53,037 nucleotides of DNA, from positions 1 through 53,037 of the IMG/VR virus record IMGVR_UViG_3300025289_000033. One strand, written 5' to 3'. The notes beneath the pieces were generated by a model, which saw only the letters and a list, made by a program, of their open reading frames with translations, was not told where the DNA came from and ran no database searches. Below are positions 19,867 to 28,923 of the stretch, piece by piece; the first letter of the stretch is position 1; the number at the start of each line of letters is the position of its first letter. Source of the DNA: a virus. A program made the position numbers and the translations under genes.

Positions 19867-22800
19867 TCTAAAGGACTATATACCCGCTGACAAGTACGTG
19901 GTGTTAAATGATAATGACCCCGACTTGCGACCAATCGTGTTGAAACTACCCGAACCACCACCGTTGAAATACATTGATGGGTACGGTGATTATTACAAAG
20001 ACCAACGATTTAAGAGATTGGAAGTGCCAAGAAGATTAATTGACTTGGAAGAAGAAGCGGTACAATCCGTTAAAGAGGAATTGGCTACCAATAAGAACAA
20101 TGTTGTAACACTACTAAAAATTCAGAAGAAGTTTTGGGAAATGCTTACCGAAAGGAATAAGGATTTTAAAAACGAAATAAATTTCATAAGAAAATTTTGG
20201 TGGCATAGAATGAATGGATATTGGTTTTACAATATGGGTAAACCAACATACATTACAGGAAAGCACTTCTTTTATTTGAACGTGTGGAGAATGGATACCA
20301 ACGAGGGTGAAGACAGACCCGGATATAGAGATAGAGATAGAAAAGAGTATCTGTTTGTTGATTATTGCTATACGTCAAACGAAACATTTGAAAAGATAGA
20401 CAAAGACGGATTTGCCGTACCTAATGAAGACGGAACTTATTCTATGATTAACTTAGTGGATAGGATTGGCAACAAACACGTGCCAAGAAGAATATGCTAT
20501 GGAAAGCATCAGGCAAAGAACAGGCGTTCAGGAAATACAAATAAGTCAATTAGCAATGGAGTTGAGGTAATTACAAGGACGATAGGAACAGACGGTGGTG
20601 GTATTCAAAGTTATAGTAACGATAACGCAGAAGAACATTTTAAGATGAAACTTCTTCCATCGTTTGATAAGTTTCCTATATGGATAAAACCGTTTACGTC
20701 TTCGGGTAGAACTTCTGATTCACTAAAATTCGATGTAGGCAAAAACGAATACGCAGTTGATTCCTTACAAACAAAATTTGTGTATGCAACAACGGCATCA
20801 GAGAAGTATTTCGATGGTAAAAAGATGACATACCTACTTGTTGACGAAGCCGGAAAATGTTTTGGAAAAGGAACGGAAATAAGAATGTTTGATGGTTCTG
20901 TAAAGAATGTTGAAGATATACGAGTTGGGGATGTTTTGATGGGGGATGATTCTTTGCCGAGAAATGTTTTAAGGTTAGCACGTGGTGTTGACGAAATGTA
21001 TAAGATAATTCCAAATCAGGGGAAAGAGTGGACTTGTAACAGCGAGCATATATTATGTTTGAAGTCAAGTGATGGTAATGCCATACCCGGAGTTAGAGGT
21101 GGTGATTATTTTAAGAAAACCATAAAGGAATATCTTAAAATGAAACCAAGACACAAACTTGCATCTGTTATGTATAAGAAACCAGTCAAATACACAGAGA
21201 ACAAGCACGTAGTAGAACCTTATTTTTTGGGATTGTGGCTTGGTGATGGGTATCATGGTGGTGTTAATATTACGAATATAGACATTGAAATAATTGATTA
21301 TTTAAAAGAGTTTTCATCATTAAACGATACTCAAATGGTTAGGGATGAAATAACATATCATCTATCCAGAAAATCAGAATATACATATTTTTTTAATAAT
21401 GGTGTAGAAGAACTTGTGTTTTATTCAGTAGGAGAAATAGCGTCATATTTTGATACTACTATTAGTTCTATAAATTGGACTATAAAAACAAAAGACAATT
21501 ATCGTGGTTACGAGATAATTAAACAAAAGAATTTTAGCTTAATAGAAGAATTAAGAAAGATAGGTGTTATAGGTAACAAACATATTCCAAAAGATTACCT
21601 TTTTGATTCAGAAGAAAACAGACTTAGTTTATTAGCGGGATTAATTGATTCGGATGGATACGCATATACAGGCAATAGAACAGGATATGAAGTAACACAA
21701 AAAAGAAAAGTTCTTGCCGAAAATATAAGAAGACTTGCACTTGATTTGGGATTTAGTTGTTCTATGTATCCAAAGATTGCAAGAATGAAAAGAGAAGACG
21801 GAAGTGTTTATGAATGTGAGGTATTTCGTGTTTCTATATATGGACTTGATTTGTGGAGAATACCGTGTAAGGTAAACAGGAAAAGATACGAAAGAAAGCC
21901 GCATCATCCAAATACGAGAAATCCGTTACATACAGGATTTTCGGTAGAGAGTATTGGCGTTGGTGATTATTACGGATTTGTTATAGACGGAAACAGAAGA
22001 TTTTTATTGGAAGACAATACGGTAGCGCACAATACTTCCAATGTCAGTGTATTAAAACGCCATGACGTAAATAAGAACTGTTGCGCACAAGGAAATGGAA
22101 GAATCATATTTGGATACTTAGACTATCCATCAACGAGTGATGAATTAACGGATGGTAGTTTTGATTACAGGTTCTTGGCAAATACGTCAAACTTTTATCA
22201 AAGGATAAAGTCAAGCGGACAAACATTTTCTGGACTATTTAGGTTGTTTATACCCGCAACAGAGGGTCTTGACGGGTTTATTGACAGCTATGGATTTTCG
22301 GTTAAAGATACGATATTGGACTATCAGAGAGAAGAAGGATTCACACAGACAGCACTTGAATTTTTACAGGGCAAAAGAGACGTGTTACTTCAGCGTGGTG
22401 ATTCAGAATCCATGAGAGCATATAGGGAAGAAAAGAAATTGTTCCCTATTAAGTATGCAGACTGTTGGTTAGGAGAAGCAGGTTCAATAGGATTTCCACT
22501 TGAAAGGATAGATGAAAGGCTTGCTGAATTAAGGAGAGAAGACAAAACAGTGCGTGGTGATTTAGTGTGGGTAAACGGGTTTGGAAGCGATGTTGAATTT
22601 GTACACGATGAAGAAAATGGTAGGTTTAGGATAAGTGAATTTCCAAGTCCTGCCGTATCTAATAAAAGAATACAGATAAGCACATATAGTTCCATAAAGG
22701 GAAAACATATTCCAATGTGGCGACCACAGTATCCAAACAAGTACGTGTTAGGGTGCGACCCGTTTAAGTTCGGAACAAAACAGGATTCACGGACAGGTGC

Positions 22801-23371
22801 TTCACTTGGCAAGAAAAGTAGGTTGTCTGACGGTGGTATAGCTATACTACTTAAATACGACCCATCAGTTGATGGCGGTAAGGAAATAAAAGATTGGGAC
22901 ACATATAAGTTTGTGTTGTCTTACAGACATAGACCCGCAAATTCAAATGAGTTTAACGAAGATACGTTAAAGGCAGCGATATATTTTGGGGCGATGGTGT
23001 ACCCTGAAACAAACTTAGATGAAACGCTTAGATATTTTATCGAAAAAGAATATGGAGCATATCTTCTTTACGACATAGACTTAAAGACAGGAAGATACAA
23101 GGAAAAAGCGGGGTGTGATTCGTTGGAAAGGTCTAAGCAATTGCTATTCAGTAGAACAAGGGACTACCTTGAAAACAGGTGTCACGTGGAAGCATTTGCT
23201 GAATATCTACAAGAATGTAAGGAGATTACTGGAATGGAGATGATGAGACACTATGATAGGTTAACAGCACATGGTATGTGTCTAATGGGTGCAGAAACTC
23301 CATACGCAGAAGAAATGCTAAGCGATAATTCTGATTCGTATAACGCAGAGGACTATTGGAATTTTGCATAA
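19859..23371 (+). CDS. terL: large terminase subunit interrupted by an intein
   Basis: 1170 residues; excision of the intein (residues 334-725) leaves 778. N-extein: an atypical Walker A-like CYGKHQAKNRRSGNTNKS (about 213-230) and Walker B TYLLVDEAGK (324-333). C-extein: TSNVSVLKRHDVNK, a coupling motif IIFGYLDYPST, and an RNase H-like nuclease start VLGCDPFKFG. The spliced junction DEAGK-TSNV resembles crAss-like and related terminases. The protein powers DNA packaging and cuts concatemers. Confidence 0.92.
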   Translation: MSNLKDYIPADKYVVLNDNDPDLRPIVLKLPEPPPLKYIDGYGDYYKDQRFKRLEVPRRLIDLEEEAVQSVKEELATNKNNVVTLLKIQKKFWEMLTERNKDFKNEINFIRKFWWHRMNGYWFYNMGKPTYITGKHFFYLNVWRMDTNEGEDRPGYRDRDRKEYLFVDYCYTSNETFEKIDKDGFAVPNEDGTYSMINLVDRIGNKHVPRRICYGKHQAKNRRSGNTNKSISNGVEVITRTIGTDGGGIQSYSNDNAEEHFKMKLLPSFDKFPIWIKPFTSSGRTSDSLKFDVGKNEYAVDSLQTKFVYATTASEKYFDGKKMTYLLVDEAGKCFGKGTEIRMFDGSVKNVEDIRVGDVLMGDDSLPRNVLRLARGVDEMYKIIPNQGKEWTCNSEHILCLKSSDGNAIPGVRGGDYFKKTIKEYLKMKPRHKLASVMYKKPVKYTENKHVVEPYFLGLWLGDGYHGGVNITNIDIEIIDYLKEFSSLNDTQMVRDEITYHLSRKSEYTYFFNNGVEELVFYSVGEIASYFDTTISSINWTIKTKDNYRGYEIIKQKNFSLIEELRKIGVIGNKHIPKDYLFDSEENRLSLLAGLIDSDGYAYTGNRTGYEVTQKRKVLAENIRRLALDLGFSCSMYPKIARMKREDGSVYECEVFRVSIYGLDLWRIPCKVNRKRYERKPHHPNTRNPLHTGFSVESIGVGDYYGFVIDGNRRFLLEDNTVAHNTSNVSVLKRHDVNKNCCAQGNGRIIFGYLDYPSTSDELTDGSFDYRFLANTSNFYQRIKSSGQTFSGLFRLFIPATEGLDGFIDSYGFSVKDTILDYQREEGFTQTALEFLQGKRDVLLQRGDSESMRAYREEKKLFPIKYADCWLGEAGSIGFPLERIDERLAELRREDKTVRGDLVWVNGFGSDVEFVHDEENGRFRISEFPSPAVSNKRIQISTYSSIKGKHIPMWRPQYPNKYVLGCDPFKFGTKQDSRTGASLGKKSRLSDGGIAILLKYDPSVDGGKEIKDWDTYKFVLSYRHRPANSNEFNEDTLKAAIYFGAMVYPETNLDETLRYFIEKEYGAYLLYDIDLKTGRYKEKAGCDSLERSKQLLFSRTRDYLENRCHVEAFAEYLQECKEITGMEMMRHYDRLTAHGMCLMGAETPYAEEMLSDNSDSYNAEDYWNFA
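20858..22033 (+). mobile_element. intein with LAGLIDADG homing endonuclease, 392 residues
   Basis: Begins at Cys334 with CFGKGTEIRMFDGSVKNVED (block A, 'C-x-x-x-G-T') and IRVGDVLMGDD; block B is TCNSEHILCL. The C-terminal splice site is LLEDNTVAHN followed by Thr. The DOD endonuclease has two motifs, PYFLGLWLGDGYH and SLLAGLIDSDGYAY, each with its catalytic Asp. All splicing residues (Cys1, block B His, penultimate His, terminal Asn, +1 Thr) are present, so it is probably active. The insertion site is the Walker B/ATPase coupling region, a favoured intein location. Confidence 0.95.
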
Positions 23372-23404
23372 AGTATCAATTTTTATGTTAAAAAATCAAC
23401 GTGT

Positions 23405-23412
23405 TATCTTTG
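23405..23412 (+). promoter_or_regulatory. class II promoter, CGTGTTATCTTTG
   Basis: TATCTTTG with upstream TTTTTATGTTAAAAAATCAA; ATG of portal at 23429, 17 bases away. No terminator lies between TerL and this promoter, so portal is also reached by readthrough. Confidence 0.7.
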
Positions 23413-23428
23413 TTAAAAATATTTTGAA

Positions 23429-25840
23429 ATGATTTACAAAGGCGATGAATATTCTAAGGGCAAAAAGTACGTTATGCCCAACCGTGATAACGACCAGATA
23501 AGTCCTGCCGAAAAGGATAAACCCGCATACAATCTACAAATGGCACAAGCTATTTATAAAGAGTTTTGCAGGGGTGGAACATACGTTGATTATGCGTCCT
23601 ATTCGGATGTGGATATTAACAGGAGTTATGCACACGGAAATCAGCCACAGAGTATTTACGAAAACGCCTATTACGGAACAGACAACACAAGCACCGTGTC
23701 TGAAAAGATAGACGATGCAGCCGTAAAAAACAAGAAAAGAAAAGCGGGTGATAACCTGAATTTCACAATACAATCACCCGCACCGAAGATGATGGATTCG
23801 CTTATAGGCAAACTGTCAGAACTGATAAACATGGTATCCGTTGACCCGACAGACAAGTATAGCGGTGCAGTAAAGGAAACAGCAAAGTGGGGGGCGTGGG
23901 CAGACAAACAATATCGGAATGAACTAAACACGCTAAAAGCCTTAATGGTGCTTCCACAACAGGAACAAGGATTCGTGCCTGAAAACCTTGAAGAACTGAA
24001 TCTGTACGAAGCAGAGGGTGGTTTTAAACCGTCCTACGCAACAGTAATGGAGCAACTGCTGAAGTATGCCTTTGAGCAGTCAGCATGGGATGAGGTGATA
24101 GTAGAAAAGGTACTTGCAGATTTGGTAACAGTAGGATTTGCAGCAGTCAGGGACGTGTATAATCCAATTACAGGACAAACCAAAGTAGAATACATAAATG
24201 CTAAGACAGCGGGTGTGCAATATGTAGATGAAGAATCATACAGAAATCCCGACTATGGATTCTTTATTAAATTAGTAAAGCTGTCAGATTTAAAACAAAA
24301 AGGCTTTACAGAAGAAGAATTAAAAAGTGTAGCAAAGAAATTCTCAGGAGATTTTGGTAACGATAAATACGAAGACCCCAACTCAATAAACAAAGGAGCA
24401 GAATATGGCTTTGCAGAACAGACAGACAAGTTTGTAGTACCCGTGTTCGTGGTGAATTGGATAGATGTAGATTACAAACAGGAAGTATCACACACGAACA
24501 GGTATGGAAAAAAGAGAACAAGGGAATACGATGGAAAAGCCAAGTTAGGCAAGAACGATGAATTATTAAAAACAAGAATAAAAACAGTCCGTGAGGCACA
24601 TTGGATAATCGACACAGAGTTAATGTACGATTATGGCAGAATGAAGCACCAATGCAGGGACGGATTGTCAGAACCCGTGTTACCTATCCACATGGTAAAG
24701 GTATTTGGAAGACCAATCATTCCAAGACTAATCCCCGTGTTAGACTTATACATGAACAGTTGGATGAAGTTCCAACAGGGAATCAGGATGAGTACAATCA
24801 ATGGGTTAGCTATTGACATGGCAATTATTAACAACATTAATTTGGGTGGCAGAAAGATGAACCCAAAGGACGTGTTAAAAGCATACAGGGAAACAGGAAC
24901 ATTATTCTTTAGTTCAGAAAACACACAAGGCAGACACACGGTTCAGAACACACGCCCGATAGAAAAGTTAGATGGTGGGGCAGGTGCGGTGTTACAGGAA
25001 CAGGTAACGGCAATGGATTGGGCGTTAAGACAGATAGAAGAACTGACAGGTATAAATCCTTTGTCAATGGGTTCATCACCCGATAGCGGAACAGGCAAGG
25101 AGGTGAATGAATATTCTATCATGGGGACGAGTGATATATTAAAGAATATCGTTAAAAAAGCAAACATACTAAAATCCGATGTAGCACGAAATATGTGTCT
25201 GAGGATACAATATACCGTAAAGGATGAGAAAGTGGCTGCAAAGGCTTATGAAGACGTTGTAGGGGCATCTAATCTTGAACTGTTGCGCATAGCAGAGGGG
25301 CATGACGTGAAGTACGGAATAAGGACACACGCACGACCAACACAGAAAGACATAGCAGAGCTAAAAGAAATGATAGCACTATCATTGAAGAACGGGCGTG
25401 ATGGCAAGGTAGGAATAACAGAAGCAGACTATGTTAGGTTCAATTCGATGATAAATGCGGGTGAAAGTCTAAAGAGAATAGCAATGTTACTTGGTGCAGC
25501 TAATAAAAAAGCAAAAAGAGAAGCAGAAGAAGCAGCAGCAAGGGCAAACCAACAGACCATGCAGGGTGCGCAACAGCTTGAACAAATGAAAGCACAGAAC
25601 AAGCAACAGGAGTTCATGCTTAAAACACAGTCTGAAATTGCCAATGAAAAGACTAAGGGGACTAATCAAATTCTGAACGAAGCAGTCAAAAAAGGAGAGA
25701 TGACAGCAATGCAGGCGTTAATGGTACTGAACGGTGTTCCAATACCACGTGGACAGCAGCAACAGCAAGCACCACAACAGCAAGCACCGTCAGCACCCGT
25801 GAGCGAATCACCGATACCTGTTGAGGGACAGGCTATTTAA
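23429..25840 (+). CDS. portal protein
   Basis: 803 residues, encoded directly after TerL. NRSYAHGNQPQSIYENAYYG near residue 60 has the 'Y-A-x-G-x-Q' pattern of portals in crAss-like and related podoviruses. Long helices in the centre (about 430-620, LYMNSWMKFQQGIRMSTING, INPLSMGSSPDSGTGKEVNE) form the stem and wing. The C-terminus is Ala/Gln-rich (EEAAARANQQTMQGAQQLEQ ... QQQQQAPQQQ), likely the tail of the crown barrel. It would form the dodecameric DNA channel at one capsid vertex. Confidence 0.85.
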   Translation: MIYKGDEYSKGKKYVMPNRDNDQISPAEKDKPAYNLQMAQAIYKEFCRGGTYVDYASYSDVDINRSYAHGNQPQSIYENAYYGTDNTSTVSEKIDDAAVKNKKRKAGDNLNFTIQSPAPKMMDSLIGKLSELINMVSVDPTDKYSGAVKETAKWGAWADKQYRNELNTLKALMVLPQQEQGFVPENLEELNLYEAEGGFKPSYATVMEQLLKYAFEQSAWDEVIVEKVLADLVTVGFAAVRDVYNPITGQTKVEYINAKTAGVQYVDEESYRNPDYGFFIKLVKLSDLKQKGFTEEELKSVAKKFSGDFGNDKYEDPNSINKGAEYGFAEQTDKFVVPVFVVNWIDVDYKQEVSHTNRYGKKRTREYDGKAKLGKNDELLKTRIKTVREAHWIIDTELMYDYGRMKHQCRDGLSEPVLPIHMVKVFGRPIIPRLIPVLDLYMNSWMKFQQGIRMSTINGLAIDMAIINNINLGGRKMNPKDVLKAYRETGTLFFSSENTQGRHTVQNTRPIEKLDGGAGAVLQEQVTAMDWALRQIEELTGINPLSMGSSPDSGTGKEVNEYSIMGTSDILKNIVKKANILKSDVARNMCLRIQYTVKDEKVAAKAYEDVVGASNLELLRIAEGHDVKYGIRTHARPTQKDIAELKEMIALSLKNGRDGKVGITEADYVRFNSMINAGESLKRIAMLLGAANKKAKREAEEAAARANQQTMQGAQQLEQMKAQNKQQEFMLKTQSEIANEKTKGTNQILNEAVKKGEMTAMQALMVLNGVPIPRGQQQQQAPQQQAPSAPVSESPIPVEGQAI

Positions 25841-25841
25841 T

Positions 25842-25869
25842 TTGGTGTATTTTATTTAACATATATTTG
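25842..25869 (+). promoter_or_regulatory. rightward promoter, TTG-N17-TATATTTG
   Basis: TTG 25842-25844 and TATATTTG 25862-25869, 21 bases before the scaffold-candidate ATG at 25890. It partly resembles the class I promoters (TTTGGTG). Confidence 0.7.
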
Positions 25870-25889
25870 CGAACAACAAAAAATATATA

Positions 25890-26945
25890 ATGGATTATAA
25901 TGAGATTTTAGCGACAGTAAAAGCAGAGGAAGCCCCCGTGGTGGATGCACCTGTTGTAGATGTAAAAACAGAAGAAGTAAAAGATGTAAAAGAACCCGTA
26001 AAAGAAGAAGTGAAAACAGACGAGTTTTCGTTTGATTCTTTTAAGAGTTATGCAAAGGCAAAGTACGAAAAAGACATAAATTCTGAAGAAGATTTGGTGT
26101 CGTATTTTGAGAAAGCAAAAAAGGCAGACGAGTTGACCCAAGAAGTAGATGGTCTAACGCAAAAAGTTAGCGAGCTAACAAATTTAGCGTCAAAAGGCAT
26201 AAGCGGAAGGGAATGGTTTGCGAGTGATGATGAATTTATCAGGCAGCAGTTTTTAACAAAGCGAGCTGGTGAGTACAGTGAGCAGGCGATGAAATTGCTT
26301 GTGAATTTAAGTCCTGAAAAAGTTAAGAATCTTGACCATGTAGAAGCCATTAAACTAAGTATGATGGTCGAAAATCCAGACTTGGAGAAATCTGAAGTCG
26401 ATGAACTGATTGCTGAAGAGTATGGATTAAACGAAGACGATGAACTTAGTGGTGCTGCAAAGGCGAAGATTAAAGTTAACGGCAACAATGCCAAGAAGAC
26501 ATTAGCGAAACTCTATGATGGAATCGAAATACCAAAGGCGGTAGATTGGGAATCAGGTAGGGCAGCGTTAAAGAGTGCGTGGGAAAGTCCTTTAAAAGAC
26601 TTAGTAGATGGCATAACAGAGTTAAAGTTAACAGAAGAATTTTCGTTCAATGTATCCCCAGAAATGAAAGCGGGTATGGTAGAAGAGGCGTTAAACGAAG
26701 TCCTGTCAAGTCAGACAAAAGTCAGCGAAGAAGCTGCGGGTGTGATTGCAGGAAAAGTACGCAGCAAGATACTGGAAAAGAATTTTGACAAGATTGTGAA
26801 AGTCCTTACAGATGAAATCAGTGAGAGAGAAAAAGAGAGATGGAGAAAGGAAGTTCACAACGACACAGGAGTTAATAACGATTCACGGGCAGAAGGGGCG
26901 AGCGACGGTGTTATGACTGGTGCTGAGTGGATGAAAAGTTTATAG
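25890..26945 (+). CDS. putative scaffolding protein
   Basis: 351 residues, very acidic and Lys/Glu/Val-rich at the N-terminus (VVDVKTEEVKDVKEPVKEEV), then coiled coil (LTQEVDGLTQKVSELTNLAS). It lies between portal and capsid genes, where scaffolds lie. The C-terminus is charged helix followed by a short acidic tail. It would direct procapsid assembly and be removed later. The assignment rests on position, charge and coiled coil. Confidence 0.65.
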   Translation: MDYNEILATVKAEEAPVVDAPVVDVKTEEVKDVKEPVKEEVKTDEFSFDSFKSYAKAKYEKDINSEEDLVSYFEKAKKADELTQEVDGLTQKVSELTNLASKGISGREWFASDDEFIRQQFLTKRAGEYSEQAMKLLVNLSPEKVKNLDHVEAIKLSMMVENPDLEKSEVDELIAEEYGLNEDDELSGAAKAKIKVNGNNAKKTLAKLYDGIEIPKAVDWESGRAALKSAWESPLKDLVDGITELKLTEEFSFNVSPEMKAGMVEEALNEVLSSQTKVSEEAAGVIAGKVRSKILEKNFDKIVKVLTDEISEREKERWRKEVHNDTGVNNDSRAEGASDGVMTGAEWMKSL

Positions 26946-26970
26946 TAGTAATTAAAAAAGAAAAAAGAAA

Positions 26971-28380
26971 ATGGCTTATAGAGAGAGTACATCACAAGCA
27001 GGGTGGGCAGGGCAACTTGTAACCACTTGGGATGTTGCATTTGAAGAACAAGCCTTCGCAGAATTGCAAAGCAGATATGGCGATGGCTTTAAGGTGTTGA
27101 ACTTCCTCAACATGGCGGGAGCAGAAATGAATGTTGGCAGCAACAACATTACTATCTTGGAAGAATCAGTACCAGAACGTCCGGTAACTGTAACAGTGGC
27201 ACAGGCATTGTCAGCACCGATAGACCCCGTACTTACATTCTCATCTGCTGATAACAGCGATGACTATGTGCGTGAAGGAATGTCGTTATTGATTCCTGCG
27301 CAGTATGTAACAGGACAGGATTATGATTTAGAGTTGCGTATTTGGGACGACAACGGAACATGGAAAGGTAAATCTTTCAGCTTAACAGCAACAATCGACA
27401 CAGCTATTACTTCAAAAGAACTTATTCTGACAGCAAGTTCTTACGGTGAAGGAGCAGACGGTATTGACCCGATGACAGGTGGTTTGTATGAAAGAAACAC
27501 CAACGGTCGTATTTTGAAAGAATCGTGTGCTATCGAAGGAGGTCGTGTGTTTGAACAAGTATTCCAAGCAGTAAAAACTAAATACGGTACAAATGCCTTA
27601 TTTAGCAAAGAACAGATGGATGCAACATTCCGTTTGGATTCACAGAAAGACGCTTTCCTTTTAACAGGTAACGCCAACACCAACGTAGCAAACTTAAAAA
27701 CAGTTTCTATCACAGGTGGAAGCAACGTAGTACGTTCAACAAAAGGTTTAGTGCCTATTATGAAAGAGTTGGCACAGGAATTAACTTGGACAACCGACTT
27801 CGACATGGACAAATTCAAAGCCGTAAAAGGTTATTTGGAAGCAGTAGGTGTTATGAACCGTGAAGTTGACTTCTTGGGAGGCACAGACCTTATTCAGTCT
27901 ATTGAAGATGCAAATATTGAGTGGCTGGCAGCTAATTCAACAGGACATTCGTTATACGAAACAATGCGTTCAGTTGGGTTCTATGCAAAAGAAGTTAATA
28001 TCACTGGTATTAAATTCAATTTGATGGAGCTTAGCTCATTCTCAAATCCGAATAAATTTGGTGCTTCTGAATACGGATACAGAAACATGGGATTCCTTAT
28101 GCCAAAAGGTATGCACAACGTAACCATGAGTGGTCATGGAAGTCCTGATGAAAAAATGAAACTTCCACACTTAACATTAGGTTATGCTGTTAATCAGGGT
28201 GAAAACCGCAGATATACAGTAACCAGCGTGAAAGGTAATATTGACTTCCCGTCAGGAAGTGCAGCAGCAAACTCTTTTGATGGTGTTAAATTCGACTTCA
28301 AAACACACATTGTACCTATTTTCAATAATATCCACAAGACCATATTAGTAACCCAAGACCTCTCAGGTGGAGGTGCATAA
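26971..28380 (+). CDS. major capsid protein
   Basis: 469 residues after the scaffold candidate. Content is balanced and globular without low-complexity sequence. The N-terminal arm (STSQAGWAGQLVTTWDVAFE) and long helix-plus-loop region before residue 60 suit an HK97 N-arm; alternating strands and the segment MKLPHLTLGYAVNQGENRRY continue. The length agrees with crAss-like capsid proteins (about 460-500 residues). High position-based confidence; no diagnostic motif exists for this fold. Confidence 0.75.
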   Translation: MAYRESTSQAGWAGQLVTTWDVAFEEQAFAELQSRYGDGFKVLNFLNMAGAEMNVGSNNITILEESVPERPVTVTVAQALSAPIDPVLTFSSADNSDDYVREGMSLLIPAQYVTGQDYDLELRIWDDNGTWKGKSFSLTATIDTAITSKELILTASSYGEGADGIDPMTGGLYERNTNGRILKESCAIEGGRVFEQVFQAVKTKYGTNALFSKEQMDATFRLDSQKDAFLLTGNANTNVANLKTVSITGGSNVVRSTKGLVPIMKELAQELTWTTDFDMDKFKAVKGYLEAVGVMNREVDFLGGTDLIQSIEDANIEWLAANSTGHSLYETMRSVGFYAKEVNITGIKFNLMELSSFSNPNKFGASEYGYRNMGFLMPKGMHNVTMSGHGSPDEKMKLPHLTLGYAVNQGENRRYTVTSVKGNIDFPSGSAAANSFDGVKFDFKTHIVPIFNNIHKTILVTQDLSGGGA

Positions 28381-28381
28381 C

Positions 28382-28396
28382 AGGAGGGTAGTAAAA
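28382..28396 (+). promoter_or_regulatory. Shine-Dalgarno sequence AGGAGGG
   Basis: AGGAGGG lies seven bases before ATG 28396, directly after the capsid stop codon. Nearly all other starts here have only A-rich leaders, so this is unusual and may secure high expression of the next gene from the capsid mRNA. Confidence 0.7.
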
Positions 28397-28875
28397 TGAA
28401 AAGAGTATTAATATTCATCGTTTCAGTATTGTTCGCAGTTGTAAGCTACGGACAGAATCTCACCGTAGACGGTATTGCAGGTTCTTATGACTTCAAGTTT
28501 GACGTTAAAAAGAACATAACATACAGTTTTTTCTACGGAAGTGAAACTGCTGACACCCTGATTAAAAGTCAGACGTGGAACAGAGATTATGTAATTGATA
28601 ACTTGTTTGATGCAGTAAAGCATGAATGGAGAGTAGCACTTGATAGTATCAGTGGAACACCAGTTGCAACAGTAACATTGGAAGGTAAATTTACCACAGC
28701 AGATACTTACGCTACACTTGCAACAGCAACATGGCATGGAACAAGCGCAGATACAGTAATTGCATTAGCCAATAGTACGGCAAAAAACTATCGTATTCTC
28801 AACTTAAAGGTTGTTACAAGTTCAGCAACACAAAAGATACAGATAGAACGTGTCGAGGGAGGCATTTACAAATAG
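28396..28875 (+). CDS. Sec-signal protein after capsid gene, 159 aa
   Basis: The N-terminus (MKRVLIFIVSVLFAVVSYGQ) is a typical Sec signal peptide with cleavage after YGQ, followed by NLTVDGIAGSYDFKF. The mature part is beta-rich (TPVATVTLEGKFTTADTYAT and ILNLKVVTSSATQKIQIERV). Position after the capsid protein would suit a decoration or fibre protein, but structural proteins assemble in the cytoplasm, so a signal peptide is surprising. Translation is assisted by the Shine-Dalgarno site. A terminator follows at 28883-28910. Confidence 0.7.
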   Translation: MKRVLIFIVSVLFAVVSYGQNLTVDGIAGSYDFKFDVKKNITYSFFYGSETADTLIKSQTWNRDYVIDNLFDAVKHEWRVALDSISGTPVATVTLEGKFTTADTYATLATATWHGTSADTVIALANSTAKNYRILNLKVVTSSATQKIQIERVEGGIYK

Positions 28876-28882
28876 AAAACTT

Positions 28883-28910
28883 GGGGGTGGTGATTAAGCC
28901 GCCCCCTTTT
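28883..28910 (+). terminator. intrinsic terminator
   Basis: GGGGGTGG and CCGCCCCC pair as an 8-bp stem with one G-U and loop TGATTAAG, followed by four T. It separates the capsid unit from the next gene. Confidence 0.8.
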
Positions 28911-28923
28911 AAATAACAGAGAT

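Noticed and set aside
22390-22902. Leftward 170-codon ORF opposite terL
   Set aside because: The forward strand encodes the conserved terminase C-terminus, and the reverse product is low-complexity Ser/Pro/Leu.
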